DNA of 64,000 bases from Hetaerina americana (GCA_022747635.1 JAKTNV010000173.1:186001-250000); one strand, 5' to 3'. Positions 44,645 through 56,799 are shown, counted from the stretch's first letter. Notes: generated by a model from the sequence alone, not told the origin. Translations and numbers: made by a program.

Positions 44645-45692
44645 AGGTGGGTCATTCAAAAATCCTCAGGCAATAATATTAAAACCAATAATTTTGGTAT
44701 AATTTTTTTTTATTTTCCGCTACAATATCTTTTTAGCTCGATATTCTTTTCCCAGCGTTTCTTAAACTTATTTTTTAAGCCGTCCAACAAGTAGAATTCC
44801 GGCATCTGTGTTCGCGATGGCCACGTTCGACGTGATTCATTTTCTATCGAGCAAACTTTTCTATTTTGGATATTAAAAAAATTGAATAGGGGCCAAATGT
44901 GGTGAATACGGTGGATGTTATAATAATCCGAACTTTAATTCCATAAGTTTCGCCATAGAAACTGCGCAGGTGTGCCCCTGTGCATTTAGAAACCCACTGT
45001 TTCGACCATTCCTTTGCCTCTGTAGTGTAATAATGTACGCATCCATATTTCGTCCGTAGTTATGTATCGATGTAAAAACTCGTATGGATTGCGACGGAAA
45101 AGCGTCAAACCAGTTTCCGAATCGACAACAGGATCAAGTTTATTCTTTAATGAGAGCAAACGTGGCACCACTCTTGCCAAGATGTTTTTCACGCCCAATG
45201 TTTTGTGCAAAATTGAAAACACTGTAACTTGTGGTACATATGCCTGTGATTTGCACTATTTCGAAACTTTGATTCGTCGATCATTCAGAACCATGCCGCG
45301 GAACCTCCGTCCGATTGATTTTTTCGACAATTTCGGAAGAAGTCACTTCCACTGTACGTCCCGAACGAAGAACCTCGTTTAAACTCATTAACCTAATTGT
45401 AAACGCTCGCAAACCCAGGAGCAGATGTGTTACGAAATTCATCCAACACGGCTTTTATCTCTTTCGATTTTAACCCTTTTAGATATGAGTATTTTATCAT
45501 CGCACGAAGCTCATTTACTATTTTTCGAGTAAAACAAACGTTTGTTGTTGAAATCGACTAAGAAAATAAAACCACGTGATGGATATAGCTGAAACTTAAG
45601 CAGCAATCTGGTGAGGCTTGCTGAAAGTAAACCTTTTTCGTTACTGCGAGCGTCATATCTTAGCTATTCTAAGGACTTATTGAACGGACTGA
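44645..45692 (-). mobile_element. Decayed mariner, family with GTC(C)-TTCAA-AA-TCCT ends
   Basis: Left end GTCATTCAAAAATCCT (44650) pairs with the complement of AGGACTTATTGAACGGAC (45672-45689). Minus-strand pieces: MIKYSYLKGLKSKEIKAVLD, SAPGFASVYNWVNEFKRG, ILARVVPRLLSLKNKLD, LFRRNPYEFLHRYITTDEIW and LLDGLKNKFKKRWEKNIELK. The first catalytic Asp region (TTDEIW) is visible. The middle with the second and third Asp is deleted. Related to the 61-kb family. Confidence 0.75.
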
Positions 45693-45694
45693 TT

Positions 45695-47050
45695 TAATTG
45701 GTTTTTGGATCGTGTGCTCAATTGGTGCTTGGCAACTGTATAAATTGATTGATGGTTTTGGTCGCAGGAAAAGAGGTCGGTGGAGGAGGATTCCTGTTGC
45801 GTTCAAGGCATGTTCTTTTGAATCTTTGGGTGTGGCGTTTGTTGGGGAATGGAGGGCTGGCAGTGAATCCGGATATTACCGTGAAGGCGTCCCTGCAAAT
45901 CATTAAGTGCTCCCTCCCCTGTACACACTCCTATCTCTCTCGCTGTCCTCGCATGCATTCGCGGAACGGCTGTGCACATCTGGAAGCTGAAGAAAAGGCT
46001 ATGTGTGACACCATAGATGGTAAATGCGAATGCGTTTATAAGCGCATGCTAGTAAAATAACTCGTGGGAAGAAGTACGGAATTTAAAACCACGAAATTTA
46101 ACTAAATCGTTGCCCTTCTTTAAGATTGTGTTCTTCATGCTAAATGGGGGTTGGTTTTGCGCGATTGTTATTGTTAGTGATACAATATGGGGTTCAAGGG
46201 TAGTTTTTCAAGTTTATTAAATAACGTAAACTACTTAGGGTTAAATCTGGATTGTTTATTAGCACAATCCCCTTGTATGCTAATAAATTTCGCTTAACAC
46301 TGCTCCAGTTTGTTGGTTTCTTCCAGACTAGTATTATTGTTCCAAATATGCTTTAAAGGCATTTGTTTACGCAATCAGCTCCTCTTTTTAATTGCATCTC
46401 ATTCTCGAGGACCATCTCTCCGTATTTGGGAAATGGCGGTAGTCCGAAGGAGCAGAATCTGCAGAAGAAAGAGGATAGGACGAACTAGTCGAAGTCGCAA
46501 CCACACATGAGGTGAGCTGGCATGTTGCAGTAATGGAAAAAGGCACTTTCCTAAGGGCTAATCGAGGTTATTTTTCTTGTAGCTTAATTTTCAAACGGTC
46601 TAATAAGGATACATATGATGCACCCATAATAGTTTACCCTTTTCCAGCCAGTCAATGCAGGGGAGAACAACTCTCCTTAAGCTTAAGATTATCATTAATT
46701 GAATATACTTATATAGATCAGTTAATAACAACTGAAAAATTGAATGGTATTGGTTTATCTATTTAAAATTTCTTTAATCATTAAAGTGGACCATCTTGCA
46801 TTTTTTGGGACTCAGTAATCATTATGTCTGGCAAAATCAAATCACATTTGTCCGAAGAATCTTCAAATTCGGGTGCCTAGAGACAAAACCGTGATAGAGA
46901 AACAGCCCAAGAAAATAAATAAGCCAACAATTGGAATTAAATCCAGGATCAGCTGTACGGAGAGCTAGCTGTCCGGTGATACCGGGCACAGTCACAGGTA
47001 TATTATAAAAAAAACCATAAACACAGTAATCAACGCGAAGGTCTGTTTGG
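45695..47050. other. Unassigned; tRNA-like trace near 46930-46990
   Basis: 45749-46060 holds a 103-aa frame ending CDTIDGKCECVYKRMLVK, not recognised. 46930-46985 contains a B-box-like AATTAAATCCAGGATC on the minus strand. Otherwise nothing. Confidence 0.3.
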
Positions 47051-47054
47051 TAGG

Positions 47055-47285
47055 TGATGGTAGAGTCCACCCAATACTAAGCCCTATGCGGCGCGTGAAA
47101 TTCACACATCAGTGTAGGGGGGCCAGTTCCTTTCCCTGTGCCGGTTGTGGTTTCCCAGGATGATCTGGTACCCGAAAAATCACATAGCTTGGGTGGAGCT
47201 TCAGGTGCCCAGAGTGCCTTGCCCGGGAATCGAACCCGGGCCCTTCTGGTCATTCGTCCAACTCTACCCCCTGGACTACCACATA
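47055..47285 (-). mobile_element. SINE family A copy with clear tRNA head
   Basis: Minus strand from 47285: TAGTCCAGGGGGTAGAG (A box) and GGGTTCGATTCCCGGGC (B box, close to the pol III consensus). Then the body with CGGGTACCAGATCATCCTGG GAAACCACAACCGG and GGGCTTAGTATTGGG, shared with 54826-55075 and 24500-24730. Confidence 0.8.
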
Positions 47286-47639
47286 ATATTTTTTGACATA
47301 TTTTTGCGCTGTATATTCACGCTATGTGGCTTTCATGGTCGAATATTGGCTTATAATATCAAAATTACTCTTAAAAGTACTGACTGATATTTTTCTTTGG
47401 AAAAATGTTAATATTTTTACCATTTTATTATTTAGTAATGATGAATGCTCTACATTGTATTCTTCTCGATTACATTAAAGTTTTTCATATGGTTCTAGAA
47501 TGTGAAAATTACTTGCTAACCTCAATTTACACAATTTTAACTTGAAGTTGTTCATATTTTATCGTTTTAATATTTAGTGGTGAACTATGGTGAATTGTAT
47601 TTTCCACGGTAGCTTTTAGGATTTCTGGAGGAATACAGA

Positions 47640-47655
47640 ATAAATAAATAAATAA

Positions 47656-47702
<47 letters not shown>
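47640..47702. repeat. (AAAT)n-(TA)n microsatellite
   Basis: AAATAAATAAAT followed by about 40 bp of TA. Confidence 0.95.
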
Positions 47703-47705
<3 letters not shown>

Positions 47706-48435
47706 GCAGCATTTTTTATTGGAAAAATTTTAATGGAGGAAGTCATAGGGGCATCTTGTCTGAGGGGAAACCCGTCTCTTCTAAACACCCTTTAGTTTAC
47801 GGCAGCCAATCGGGGTGTGTTGACTTTTCACGACCCCCCGGCATTCCTCGCTGATTCAACTTGCTCCCGTCTTTTCCATTCCCCGTGAACTTCTGTCCCC
47901 ATTCATTTCGGCCAGACCTGGATGTCGCCGTTTAATGCCTCCGCATTTCTCCGGCATCACCGTTTTCAAATTACCTTCTGCCAAGCCATTCTACCCCACC
48001 CGTCTTCCCCTTCCCCATGACCCACCTCCAATGGAAGTTGGCCCACTCGGCATAAGCAATCCGTGGCTTAATAAATACCCAACCGCGCGAAATTGAGTCG
48101 GGATTCGGCTTTCTGGGGAGTTCTTTGCACTATTAAACATTCAAAATGGAATCTACGTCGCCGTGAAAACTGTGCGGTTCGAGGCAGGCCACGGAGTGTA
48201 GTTGAAGCGTGTTAATAAAATTTCCGGCGGTTATATTTATAATTTTCTCAAGAGTCATATTGATCGGCCTCTTCTTGAAAGCATTTTATCTATGCTCGAA
48301 ACTCTATAAATGTTTTGACGCAGTTATCCTTAATTGGGCTACTTTATTTATCTAAAAACACCTTCGTTTCGTTATGATAGGTTAAGATGGGCTATGGTCT
48401 ATATGGTGGGTGAAAGTCACCCACACACAACTATA
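47703..48435. other. Unassigned, CpG-containing then AT-rich
   Basis: Nothing recognised. Confidence 0.35.
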
Positions 48436-48439
48436 TGTA

Positions 48440-48720
48440 TATTATAAAATGCCTATTGTTTTCTTCCTATAACTCGATTTTTTGGCATATTCCTCTCTTA
48501 CTAGCGTCTTTAACATACAAGTGCTTCTTAGTGCCTCCTACATCCACTTATCCTACCTCTTTCGAATTTCTTCCAACAACCTTCTTCTCTCTTCCCCCAA
48601 AGTGCCTAGAACTTCAGCGCTTGTTTTCTTTCCCGTCCAGTTTTTCGCATGTTTCTCTACATCTCCCTATGATGTTAGATTCCATAATCATTTTCTTGTG
48701 ATAACTAATTGAGGTTTCTC
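48440..48720 (-). repeat. LINE 3' fragment (divergent subfamily)
   Basis: Antisense text colinear with 29990-30180 (CTCCTACATCCACTTATCCT ACCTCTTTCGAATTTCTTCC). Decayed. Confidence 0.5.
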
Positions 48721-48734
48721 GTTGCCTTCCTCAT

Positions 48735-48970
48735 TAGGATTTTTGACGTGCCTCCATTGCTCAAATGATCGCCCCTGCTGGGGTCAGACAACTTTGCAGT
48801 CGTCTCCCTGAGGAACATACGTTGCTATGACTACCTTTTCTCTGGCTCCTACCCTTTGATCCATGGTTGGCCTTGCGAGGAGTAGTTATCAATGCTTCTG
48901 CCAGCAGCACTCTATGGGTCGAAGGAACGCACAGAAATTCTATCACGTCAGGGTTGTTTTTGTCCAGAGA
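48735..48970 (-). repeat. RTE-like LINE 5' UTR fragment
   Basis: Matches 24300-24480 (GGGGTCAGACAACTTTGCAG, CCCTGAGGAACATAC, CTTTGATCCATGG, CTCTATGGGTCGAA). Confidence 0.55.
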
Positions 48971-49595
48971 GTGGGTTTTCACATACATTTCTGCTAAAAC
49001 ATTTTGCTTAAGTTATGATGTTCAAATATTGATACGTTTTTCCACTGTCTAGACACCCTTCATCATTTTTTTTACCATAGATCACCGGCACAACAGGTTT
49101 TTGAGTTGCTGTAACATACCCCATCTTAATTCATTCGCTCCAGTTTCTCGTGTCTCAAGGCATTGAGCCACTTGGTATCACTTTCTAAATAACTACGAAT
49201 AGAATTTTTTATTACCATAAAGTATATTTCTATAATTTATAATCAGTTTAACACTTAAATATTATGAAAGTTTTGTCACTGATACTTCGTATTTATATAT
49301 TATAACCTTCGTCAGGATGTCAATGTGTACTGTTGTCATAAAAACTTCCACTTAGCATACTATATGCACTTAAAAATTGGGTAATATTGATAATATCAAT
49401 TCATTGATGTAATTGTTATTAGCAGTATTCTAACAACTTTGTGTTGATTTTCCGTGGACCCTGACACTACCACCTACAGTACTTGTAAGCCATAATTAGC
49501 GTGATATAAAATTCCTTAAATCCCATATTACTTATTACTATTAATCATTCTTTAGCTCGGTTTACTTTCTACTTCCTTTAATTGCAGCTAAAATG
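48971..49595. other. AT-rich unassigned sequence
   Basis: Nothing recognised. Confidence 0.4.
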
Positions 49596-49599
49596 TTTA

Positions 49600-50130
49600 T
49601 CCTTTCCCTCCTTTTACCTTACATTCCCAGCATTATCACCTCTATTACTGTAATCAGCACCCCATTGCCTCTCAGTGCCTCCTGAAACCACTTGTACTTC
49701 CGCCGAATTTTTCCTAACAGCCATCTCACGTGACTGACTCTGCCCAAAACTTCGTTTGTTTCACTTCTTCGTTGATTTTATTATTTCCAATCTTCTCAGC
49801 TCTCACATCTTAAAATCCTCAATTCTACCTTTATCATCTCACCTCAACGACTAAGGCATCCGCAACTCACTCCATTTTAAAGTTTCAGTCTTTTTTTTCC
49901 CGTCTTTACTTAAGGTACCTGTTATCAAACCCCTACTATTCGTAAATTCTTCGTTACCTAACGCAATTTTATCGATTGCTATGTCTATGCTTGTGACATC
50001 ACTGATCTCTATATTATAATGTGCAATAGTCTTCCGTCAGGTTTTCGTTCCAATTGTCCAATTTCATCCTCCAATGCACCCGTTCTCACTGAAATGCTGT
50101 CTTCATTTTATTTTCTCACGCTGAAATAAA
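49600..50130 (-). repeat. RTE-like LINE 3' region (divergent)
   Basis: Antisense order matches 40380-40830: CATTCCCAGCATTATCACC, CACCCCATTGCCTCTCAGTG, TTCGTTTGTTTCACTTC, CCCGTCTTTACTTAAGGTAC CTGTTATC and ACGCAATTTTATCGATTGC. Confidence 0.55.
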
Positions 50131-50289
50131 ATTTCGCGTCTAAGGTATTTTCAAATACACCCTCTTAGCTTGAATAGAGAATTAAAACGACCGATGCCTA
50201 TTCTGATGTTTCTAATTATCCCTAGAGTGAACACTTAAAAACTCGTAACTCCGATACTTTTGGGGAAATGTCTAAAAAATGTACATCGT

Positions 50290-50874
50290 TTATTGCCACT
50301 CAAGGCTTATTTGAGTGCTTGTACGATACGCACTTGTAATCCAGTCGATAGCATCGTTGACACGGTCTTCAGCGAGTTTGGAAGTATGCGAACGGGAGCG
50401 GGGGATTTGTTCGGTCGGGGCTTGCTGAGGGGGAAGGTGAGAGGAGAGAAAAGACGAATTGGTAGTTGGATGCATGTAGGGAGAGAGATTATAGGTTAGC
50501 TCGATTTTTGGCGGAGGAGGGAGGGTATGAGGTGGTGGTTCGGAGAAGAGTGTGGCGGGTGGGGAAATGATATAAGATTGAAAGGGGACGATGGGCGTAG
50601 TCGGAAGGCTATAAAGACGAAGGGGTGCATTGGTTGCATGGAGTGGAAAGAAAGGTATATCAAAGGGGGTTTTGATGTGTTCCGAGATTGGAAAGTCATT
50701 TGAGAAACAGAAGGTTGTGGGGTGAGGGGGAGTCGGGCCTTGGGGGAGGGGGATAGGTGTTCGGAGGGTAGTTGGGGTGAAGGAAGAAGATGAAAAGTAA
50801 ACGGGGTGGGTATGGAAGGGCGAGGGGGGAGGGCGGGGTTTCTGGGAAAGGGAATGAAAGCAAGAGTGTAGCAC
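50290..50874 (-). CDS. Unrecognised proline-rich open frame, 194 aa
   Basis: The longest open frame not explained by a known element. Residues 1-165 are rich in Pro, Ser, Thr and Phe (PRPPPSPFHTHPV, PPPHTLPPPPKIEL). The last 30 residues change to an ordinary, possibly helical composition (LAEDRVNDAIDWITSAYRTS). The plus strand is G/A-rich here (50380-50860), so lack of stops may just reflect base bias. No signal peptide, zinc knuckle or splice-site evidence that I can defend. It could be a Pro-rich ORF1-like piece of a retroelement, a host exon, or chance. Confidence 0.2.
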   Translation of the reverse strand: MLHSCFHSLSQKPRPPPSPFHTHPVYFSSSSFTPTTLRTPIPLPQGPTPPHPTTFCFSNDFPISEHIKTPFDIPFFPLHATNAPLRLYSLPTTPIVPFQSYIISPPATLFSEPPPHTLPPPPKIELTYNLSPYMHPTTNSSFLSSHLPPQQAPTEQIPRSRSHTSKLAEDRVNDAIDWITSAYRTSTQISLEWQ

Positions 50875-52049
50875 CTGCCTATTTTCGGAAGAATTTAAAG
50901 GGAACCTATCGCTTTCATACTTAAATGAGCACTCCCTGCTCTCTCGTCTTTAAGGATAAATTTCTTGAGCAGTCATTTACAAAGTTTTGATTAGACTCAC
51001 AATTACTTTGAAAGCGTTTTCGTCTGAAACTTCTTCCAAGATATTTTAAGTTTTCCATTCGTTTGAACACATGAAAGTCAAAGCTTAAAGTTTAATCGAA
51101 TGGGAAGAATTTAATCACCAGAGTTTTTATTTTGTTCTTAAAAACATTTTATTCCACTAAACGCGAGTTTTTATTTATTTATTTTGAGAGCGTAAATTTA
51201 TGATGTTACTCCTTACAGTATTAGATGTAGATTACAATTATTAATTTTGAAATCTAGTATAATATAGCTTTGAAACTTTCGTTATTAACTTTACCTGTTT
51301 AATATAATTTTTCCACTGTCACTGTAATCACTGAAGACATTATCGGTGTCCGGTATTAACGAAAACTTCGGAATAACAGGACTACACGTAATATTCTATT
51401 ATCTTCTAAATAATTCATCCTAATCCTAATAAATTACGTTAATTCTATATACTTACCTGGTGAAATTTTTTGCGTCTGTTGTCTGCTCTTTCACTCGTGA
51501 CTAAGTTAGATTTTTCTTGCAATTTTGATGTCAAAGAATGAATCAAATGAATCCCGCGAATTCCTTTCCGGGCTTCAGATGTGGCTTTCCGATCTTATGT
51601 AAATGTATTGAACTGATTTCTCTCATGCTTCGAAATTCTCATTTCTGGACGAGAAGATTTTATGTTAGAAATCTTTGAACGTGGCGATATTGATATTAAA
51701 AATTCAAATATGTGTTAAAACAAAAAGCAATCCACATGAAAAGACTATGTTCTATCATTTGTTTGAAGATAGTAATGTACGCAAAGTAAAAGCATGCTTA
51801 TCATTCTTTGTTGTCCTGGAAATTTATAGTCTATTTATGAGCATGGTAAGTACACAAATCAAAGTCATGATAGCATGTTTAACGAGTAATGCTCACTGCA
51901 CGAGGTTCACGTGATTCTAACTTGAAAATATTTTTTGCTTGTAAACTTCGCGAAATTTCAGTAGGTTGAGTAGAGGTAATTTGTATTTCGCACTGTATGT
52001 ATTAATTGAATGAAATAAATATCCAATTGTTCCTGGCTCAACCTTGTGG
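50875..52049. other. AT-rich unassigned sequence
   Basis: Nothing recognised. Confidence 0.4.
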
Positions 52050-52170
52050 AAATTCATTTTAATGAAATTAAGAATACAAAGTAACTTTCCACTGTCCTTA
52101 GTGGAAAGTTACTTTGTATTCTAAGGACAGTGGAAAGTTACTTTGTATTCTTAATTTCATTTGAATGAAA
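52050..52170. repeat. Foldback with tripled core motif
   Basis: The left arm (about 52060-52100: AATGAAATTAAGAATACAAA ... CTTTCCACTGTCCTTA) pairs with 52122-52164. The spacer 52101-52121 is a third partial copy (GTGGAAAGTTACTTTGTATTC). The GTGGAAA start recalls the Penelope-like segment at 34372. Confidence 0.8.
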
Positions 52171-53625
52171 TAAGTTCAAAAGCATAGATAAGTCTTGCAT
52201 TTGAATAATTATTTATTTGCAACTAAAGTATACATACTGCTATTTTAGTACTTATATTCATTTCTCTGTCAGTGCTTAATGACCCTCTTTATTTCGAAAT
52301 AAATGCTATTTCAGGATAAATCAAAGGTTTTGTTATTCAATAGGTTTCAAGCTAAGAATAATTATATAAATCATTTGAATGGATGGGAAATGTAAATAAA
52401 ATGCGACCAGCCCCTCTCATTATTGTCCGCTTTGGTATTCAATATTTTTTAAAAATTTCGGTTGAGATCCATCTCAAATGTTATGCACAAGCTAAGAATG
52501 AGACTATTTTAGCGTGCTCATCAGTAGTATTCAGCTTTGAAAGTATTTTATTGACTTTTGAAGAGAACGCGAATCTTTGTATTGCCCGCGGTGTCGTCTG
52601 ATCATCAAAAATCACGCAAAACAAATTGAATCAATTTTTGGCAATTCTCGATATTTTTTGTCCTAACAGTTATTTCATCACATTTCACGTATTTTACGCA
52701 TAAATTTAATTATTTTATGAAGAATCATATTATTTAAATGAATTTTATTGTCATTTTTTTGCATAATATTTTCAAGGTTTTCTTGAAAAAATCTCTATGA
52801 ATTCAGTTCTCCCACGCCATTTATTTATCTCTCATTCCTAAAGTATGCTTTATTATCAGGTGCTGGAACATGACGGAGACAATTTTTTTTTGCTTCGGTT
52901 AGATAACTTAAATCCTCACTTAATAATTAAAAAATCTCTTTAAGTCACGGGGGAGTGTAGCGCCAGAATTTCGGCAGGTGAAAAATCTTTGTACAGACAC
53001 AATATTTGAAAACGGTGAGTTTGTTGGAAAAAATAAAAAAAATGTGAGTACTCCATCATGCACTTATTGCACGTTCCGAGTGTTAATGAGATTGTTCTTA
53101 TTGCATGCGGCTAAACCTATTAAATTAGATGGTGGCATTAGTGGGAATGGTGGTCTCGAAAGTAAACTAGCGAATGGAGGGTCGCCGAAGGTCGGAGTGG
53201 AGCAAGTCCATTTAGGGGTAATGTATGAAGGTGCCCTGCTAGTTGTTTGCGCGATTTATGGGATTAATTAAGCCCAGCGACGGGATTCTGAAACGCCAAG
53301 GTATGGAAAGCGTGGACACTCCCATTGAATCGACCTTGCTTGCTTACTTACGGTTCTTCTCTCCGTGTTGGTGGGATTTGTGCGTAAGTGTTTTCATACG
53401 GTGGACATGCTCAGCCCTGTGTGTGCTATATCTGAAGAATTTTTATTCCAACGGTTTTTGAACGTGTATTGTGATTGTAATATATGTTTTGGTTTCTTTC
53501 ATTTCGTCTTAACTGGCGCATTTCTTGCTTTGATTCGGGGCCACTGCCTATTATCAAAAGTGAGTAATTATTGCTTTAAATAATGACTCTTAAACATTTT
53601 ATGTTATCTGTTTGGAACTCTGTTA

Positions 53626-53640
<15 letters not shown>
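52171..53640. other. AT-rich unassigned sequence
   Basis: Frames up to 97 aa (52978-53271) without recognisable domains. Confidence 0.4.

Positions 53641-53700
<60 letters not shown>
53625..53700. repeat. (CT)n-(TA)n microsatellite
   Basis: CTCTCTCT to 53646, then about 50 bp of TA. Confidence 0.95.
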
Positions 53701-53701
<1 letters not shown>

Positions 53702-53736
53702 CTATATATATTTACACATACATATAAGTATATGTA

Positions 53737-54660
53737 CAGGGTTGCACCCAAAAGTGGTAGGACTGATTTTTTTACAAGAACTTTATTGACGATATACTTA
53801 CATCGACTTAATAATCTTCCAAGTATGCTCCTTGAGCTGCGACACACTTAGTGTAATGTTGCTCCCACTCACCGTACGCCCGCTGGAAATTTTCTTTGGG
53901 ATGCCGTTGATGACCCTCGTCGAAGCCTCTTGAACGGCCTTTATCGAGTCAAAACGTCGTCCCTTGAGCTGTCTTTTCATCAGGGGGAAGAAGAAGAAGT
54001 CCGGTGCTGCTAGATCGGGAGAATAGGGTGGGTGCGGCAACGTGGCAACGCCGTATTTGGCCAGGAGCTGTCTGACGACGAGCGCGCCATAGCAGAATTT
54101 TCGGCACCATCTTGGCGCACACCTTGTGCATGGCCAAATCCTGTAAAACAATGCGTTGGACGTTGGATGCAGACAGACCCAACAGGTCTGCAATTTCTTC
54201 ACTGGTTAAGCGTCGGTCTGTGTTCAGCAGTGTCCTCACTCTGTCCACATTCGTGTCGGTTCTTACCGTCGACGGCCGTCCGGAGCGATGGTCGTCTTCA
54301 ACGAGCTCCCTACCCTCTTTAAACAACTTGTGCCACTCAAATATTGTGGAACGGCTTAAGGCAGTGTCCCCATAAGCCTTCTTGATCATATCGAGGGTCT
54401 CAGTGGCCGTCTTCCCGAGTTTCGCACAAAACTTCCCGGAATAACGTTGCTCTAAATTCAGATTCATTTTGTTTTTCGACGCGGACAAAAAACTTGCTTC
54501 ACAAAAAACGGTGTCCTCACTCAACGACAGCCCGCAGGCGACTGAGGTTGGTGTCGGTCTGTTGCTAAGATCCCCCTCCACCTTACCCTGCCAGGCAGAC
54601 TCCCCTCCACTGCTCCGTTCGAGCCAGAGAAAATCAGTCCTACCACTTTTGGGTGCGATC

Positions 54661-54663
<3 letters not shown>
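53737..54663 (-). mobile_element. Internally deleted mariner inside a (TA)n array
   Basis: Ends CAGGGTTGCACCCAAAAGTG (53737) and the complement of CAGGATCGCACCCAAAAGTG ending 54663, about 30 bp with one or two mismatches. TA at 53735-53736 and 54664-54665. 927 bp. (TA)n lies close on the left and directly abuts on the right. Confidence 0.93.
53808..54467 (-). pseudogene. mariner transposase, internal deletion plus frameshifts
   Basis: Start at 54467 ([20 protein letters not shown]). DNA-binding half: [35 protein letters not shown] then [20 protein letters not shown] and [12 protein letters not shown]. The first catalytic Asp and the HHDN motif are deleted. The remainder, in another frame, is [28 protein letters not shown], keeping the last Asp. 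A further shift precedes the C-terminus FQRAYGEWEQHYTKCVAAQG AYLEDY (stop 53808-53810). Confidence 0.9.
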
Positions 54664-54744
<81 letters not shown>

Positions 54745-54771
54745 ATAATATGTATATATGTGTGTATATAC

Positions 54772-54825
<54 letters not shown>
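54664..54825. repeat. (TA)n-(TG)n-(TA)n microsatellite
   Basis: Starts at the mariner target site and includes GTGTGTGTGTGTG at 54731-54743. Confidence 0.95.
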
Positions 54826-54826
<1 letters not shown>

Positions 54827-55075
54827 GGTCACGGTAGTTCAGGGGTAGAGCGTTGGATTACTGACTGGAGTGCCAGGATTCCATTCCCGAGTAAACCTCT
54901 CTAGATACCCTCAGCTCAATCCAAGCTGTGAGACATTTTGGGTACCAGATCTTCCTGGGAAAACCATAACCGGCATAGAGAGAGAAACTGGACCACCTAC
55001 CCTGATTTGTAATTTTAACACGCAGTTGGGCTTAGTAGTGGGTGAAATGCACCACTACTAATCAAATGTGCCTTC
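54826..55075 (+). mobile_element. SINE family A copy
   Basis: tRNA head: GGTAGTTCAGGGGTAGAGCG (A box) and CAGGATTCCATTCCCGAG (B box region), then the family body GGGTACCAGATCTTCCTGGG AAAACCATAACCGGCATAG and GGGCTTAGTAGTGGG. Confidence 0.8.
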
Positions 55076-55785
55076 TTATTGATTACTGTGTTCATTTTAC
55101 ATTACTGTGTTATTTTATGTATGGTTAGAAAGCCATAAAGGAATATATGTACAGAGAATTTCGTGAAAACCGAGGACGTTTTGGGACATTGGAAGGAGAA
55201 TTACTTAAAAGTGCACACTTATTTGTAGATAGTAAATTGAGGTGGAGTAGGTGAAGGTTGGGAGAGGAGAAATATCTTTGGGGGAGGAAGTAGTAGGTAA
55301 GATACGATGAAAGGGACTAAAGAGAAAATTAATTTGGATGCGAGGAAAGGGTAATTATCTAATTCATAATTAGGTCAATGTTTGGGGAAGCGGAGACGAT
55401 CTAGTTTAATTAAAATTGCTGAGTACTGTGGGATAGAATGACTTTACCAACCAGCCAATTGATATTTCCGTATATTTTAGCTGTTTACTCGGCGGAGCCA
55501 AAGATAGAACGTGGAGGATAGGTATGGAAAAAACAAACATCAAATTAAAGTTTTTGGATGAGGCCATGTTTTGTGACTAGTGCATGCGAGCAAGTTGTTC
55601 TTTGGTTTTCAATTCGGATGGAAAGGGGTATTGTAACTTCACTAAAGTAAGAAGAGGAGCACTGGTTACATCGTAGTACATGTACTACGTTTATCGAAGT
55701 GCAGTTTTCTTGGAATCAAATTGAAATTGGACTGTTTGGGGATGCATACACAGAAAGCAGTTGATGTAATAACTTTCCTTATTCT
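55076..55785. other. Unassigned sequence
   Basis: Nothing recognised. Confidence 0.4.
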
Positions 55786-55789
55786 CAAA

Positions 55790-55910
55790 AATCTGATAAA
55801 TTGCGTTTTTAATACTTTGATTCTCATTCCATATCATCGCACTGATTTTATAATGCGCTCGGTAATGATTTTAACCCCTCAACCAGCTAAAAATTGATTT
55901 TCAGTTGAGT
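55790..55910 (-). repeat. RTE-like LINE short fragment
   Basis: CATTCCATATCATCGCACTG ATTTTATAATGCGCTCGGTA ATGATT matches 40915-40955 and 22085-22135 (antisense of the block before MKININKTK). Confidence 0.55.
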
Positions 55911-56795
55911 GTTATTCCCGAAGCTTTAATTACGGTCGATTGAAGTCATATGGGAAATTATACGAATTAATAAACATCCCCTTTCACACTTCGAGGATGT
56001 CGCGGAGGTGAATTTATTTCGCCGATGAATACACTCACTGTCCTTTCTCTCTCAAGATTGTAATGGGTTGTGAGCGTCGCGTTCATCCCCTCCATCTTCA
56101 TTCTCAGCAGCTGCTTCAAGCTTTCTCGGAAAATGTATGTCTCTTTTGCCCTATTCACGGAGAGACCACAGCTGTGGCTACATCCTCATTGATTTATCAT
56201 GCTAAGCAGTGTGTGTCTTGTTGAGCAGGAATGCTTTCAAATGGTAATTCAGGAAAATTAAACACAAGGCGAGATACGAACATGTAGTGATTTGGAACCG
56301 TAGTTTCGTAATGATATCATGCTTACCATTGGTATGGGCTCGATTGTCATTTGTCGTTGACGGTAACTTGTGTCGGCGTCATCCGTGGTCATCAATGTCA
56401 TGATTGGTTTTATGCACCTCTCCACTCCTATGAAAGCTTTAACTCCACATCCTTAATGTATCTTAATTATCATATCTGTCATTATTCGCCGGATAACTCT
56501 CTTCCTCTTCGCTCTTTCCAAACGACATTCTGATTCCTCAATTTCTGATTCTTCAGTTGTTTTTGGTAAAGCGTCGTATTTTGATGCTTGTCCGATTAAT
56601 TTTTCTCTTGTAGCCTTTTTACAAGGTGTAGGCACTAAAATGTTACCGTTTTAAATCGTTTATCGCCGTTTAAAAGGGGATTCGCACAAAATGTGTCCGT
56701 TGAATTCGATTTTTAGTGCTGGAAATAGAAATAAGAACCATAATTATTTTAATTTCGATTCTTTCATCCAACTACCAATCACAAACAAGCATTAC
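55911..56795. other. Unassigned sequence
   Basis: Nothing recognised. Confidence 0.4.
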
Positions 56796-56799
56796 CGTT

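Noticed and set aside
45749..46060. 103-aa frame with Cys-rich tail as a small secreted peptide
   Set aside because: No signal peptide at its start, only a few Cys, no partner copy; likely chance.
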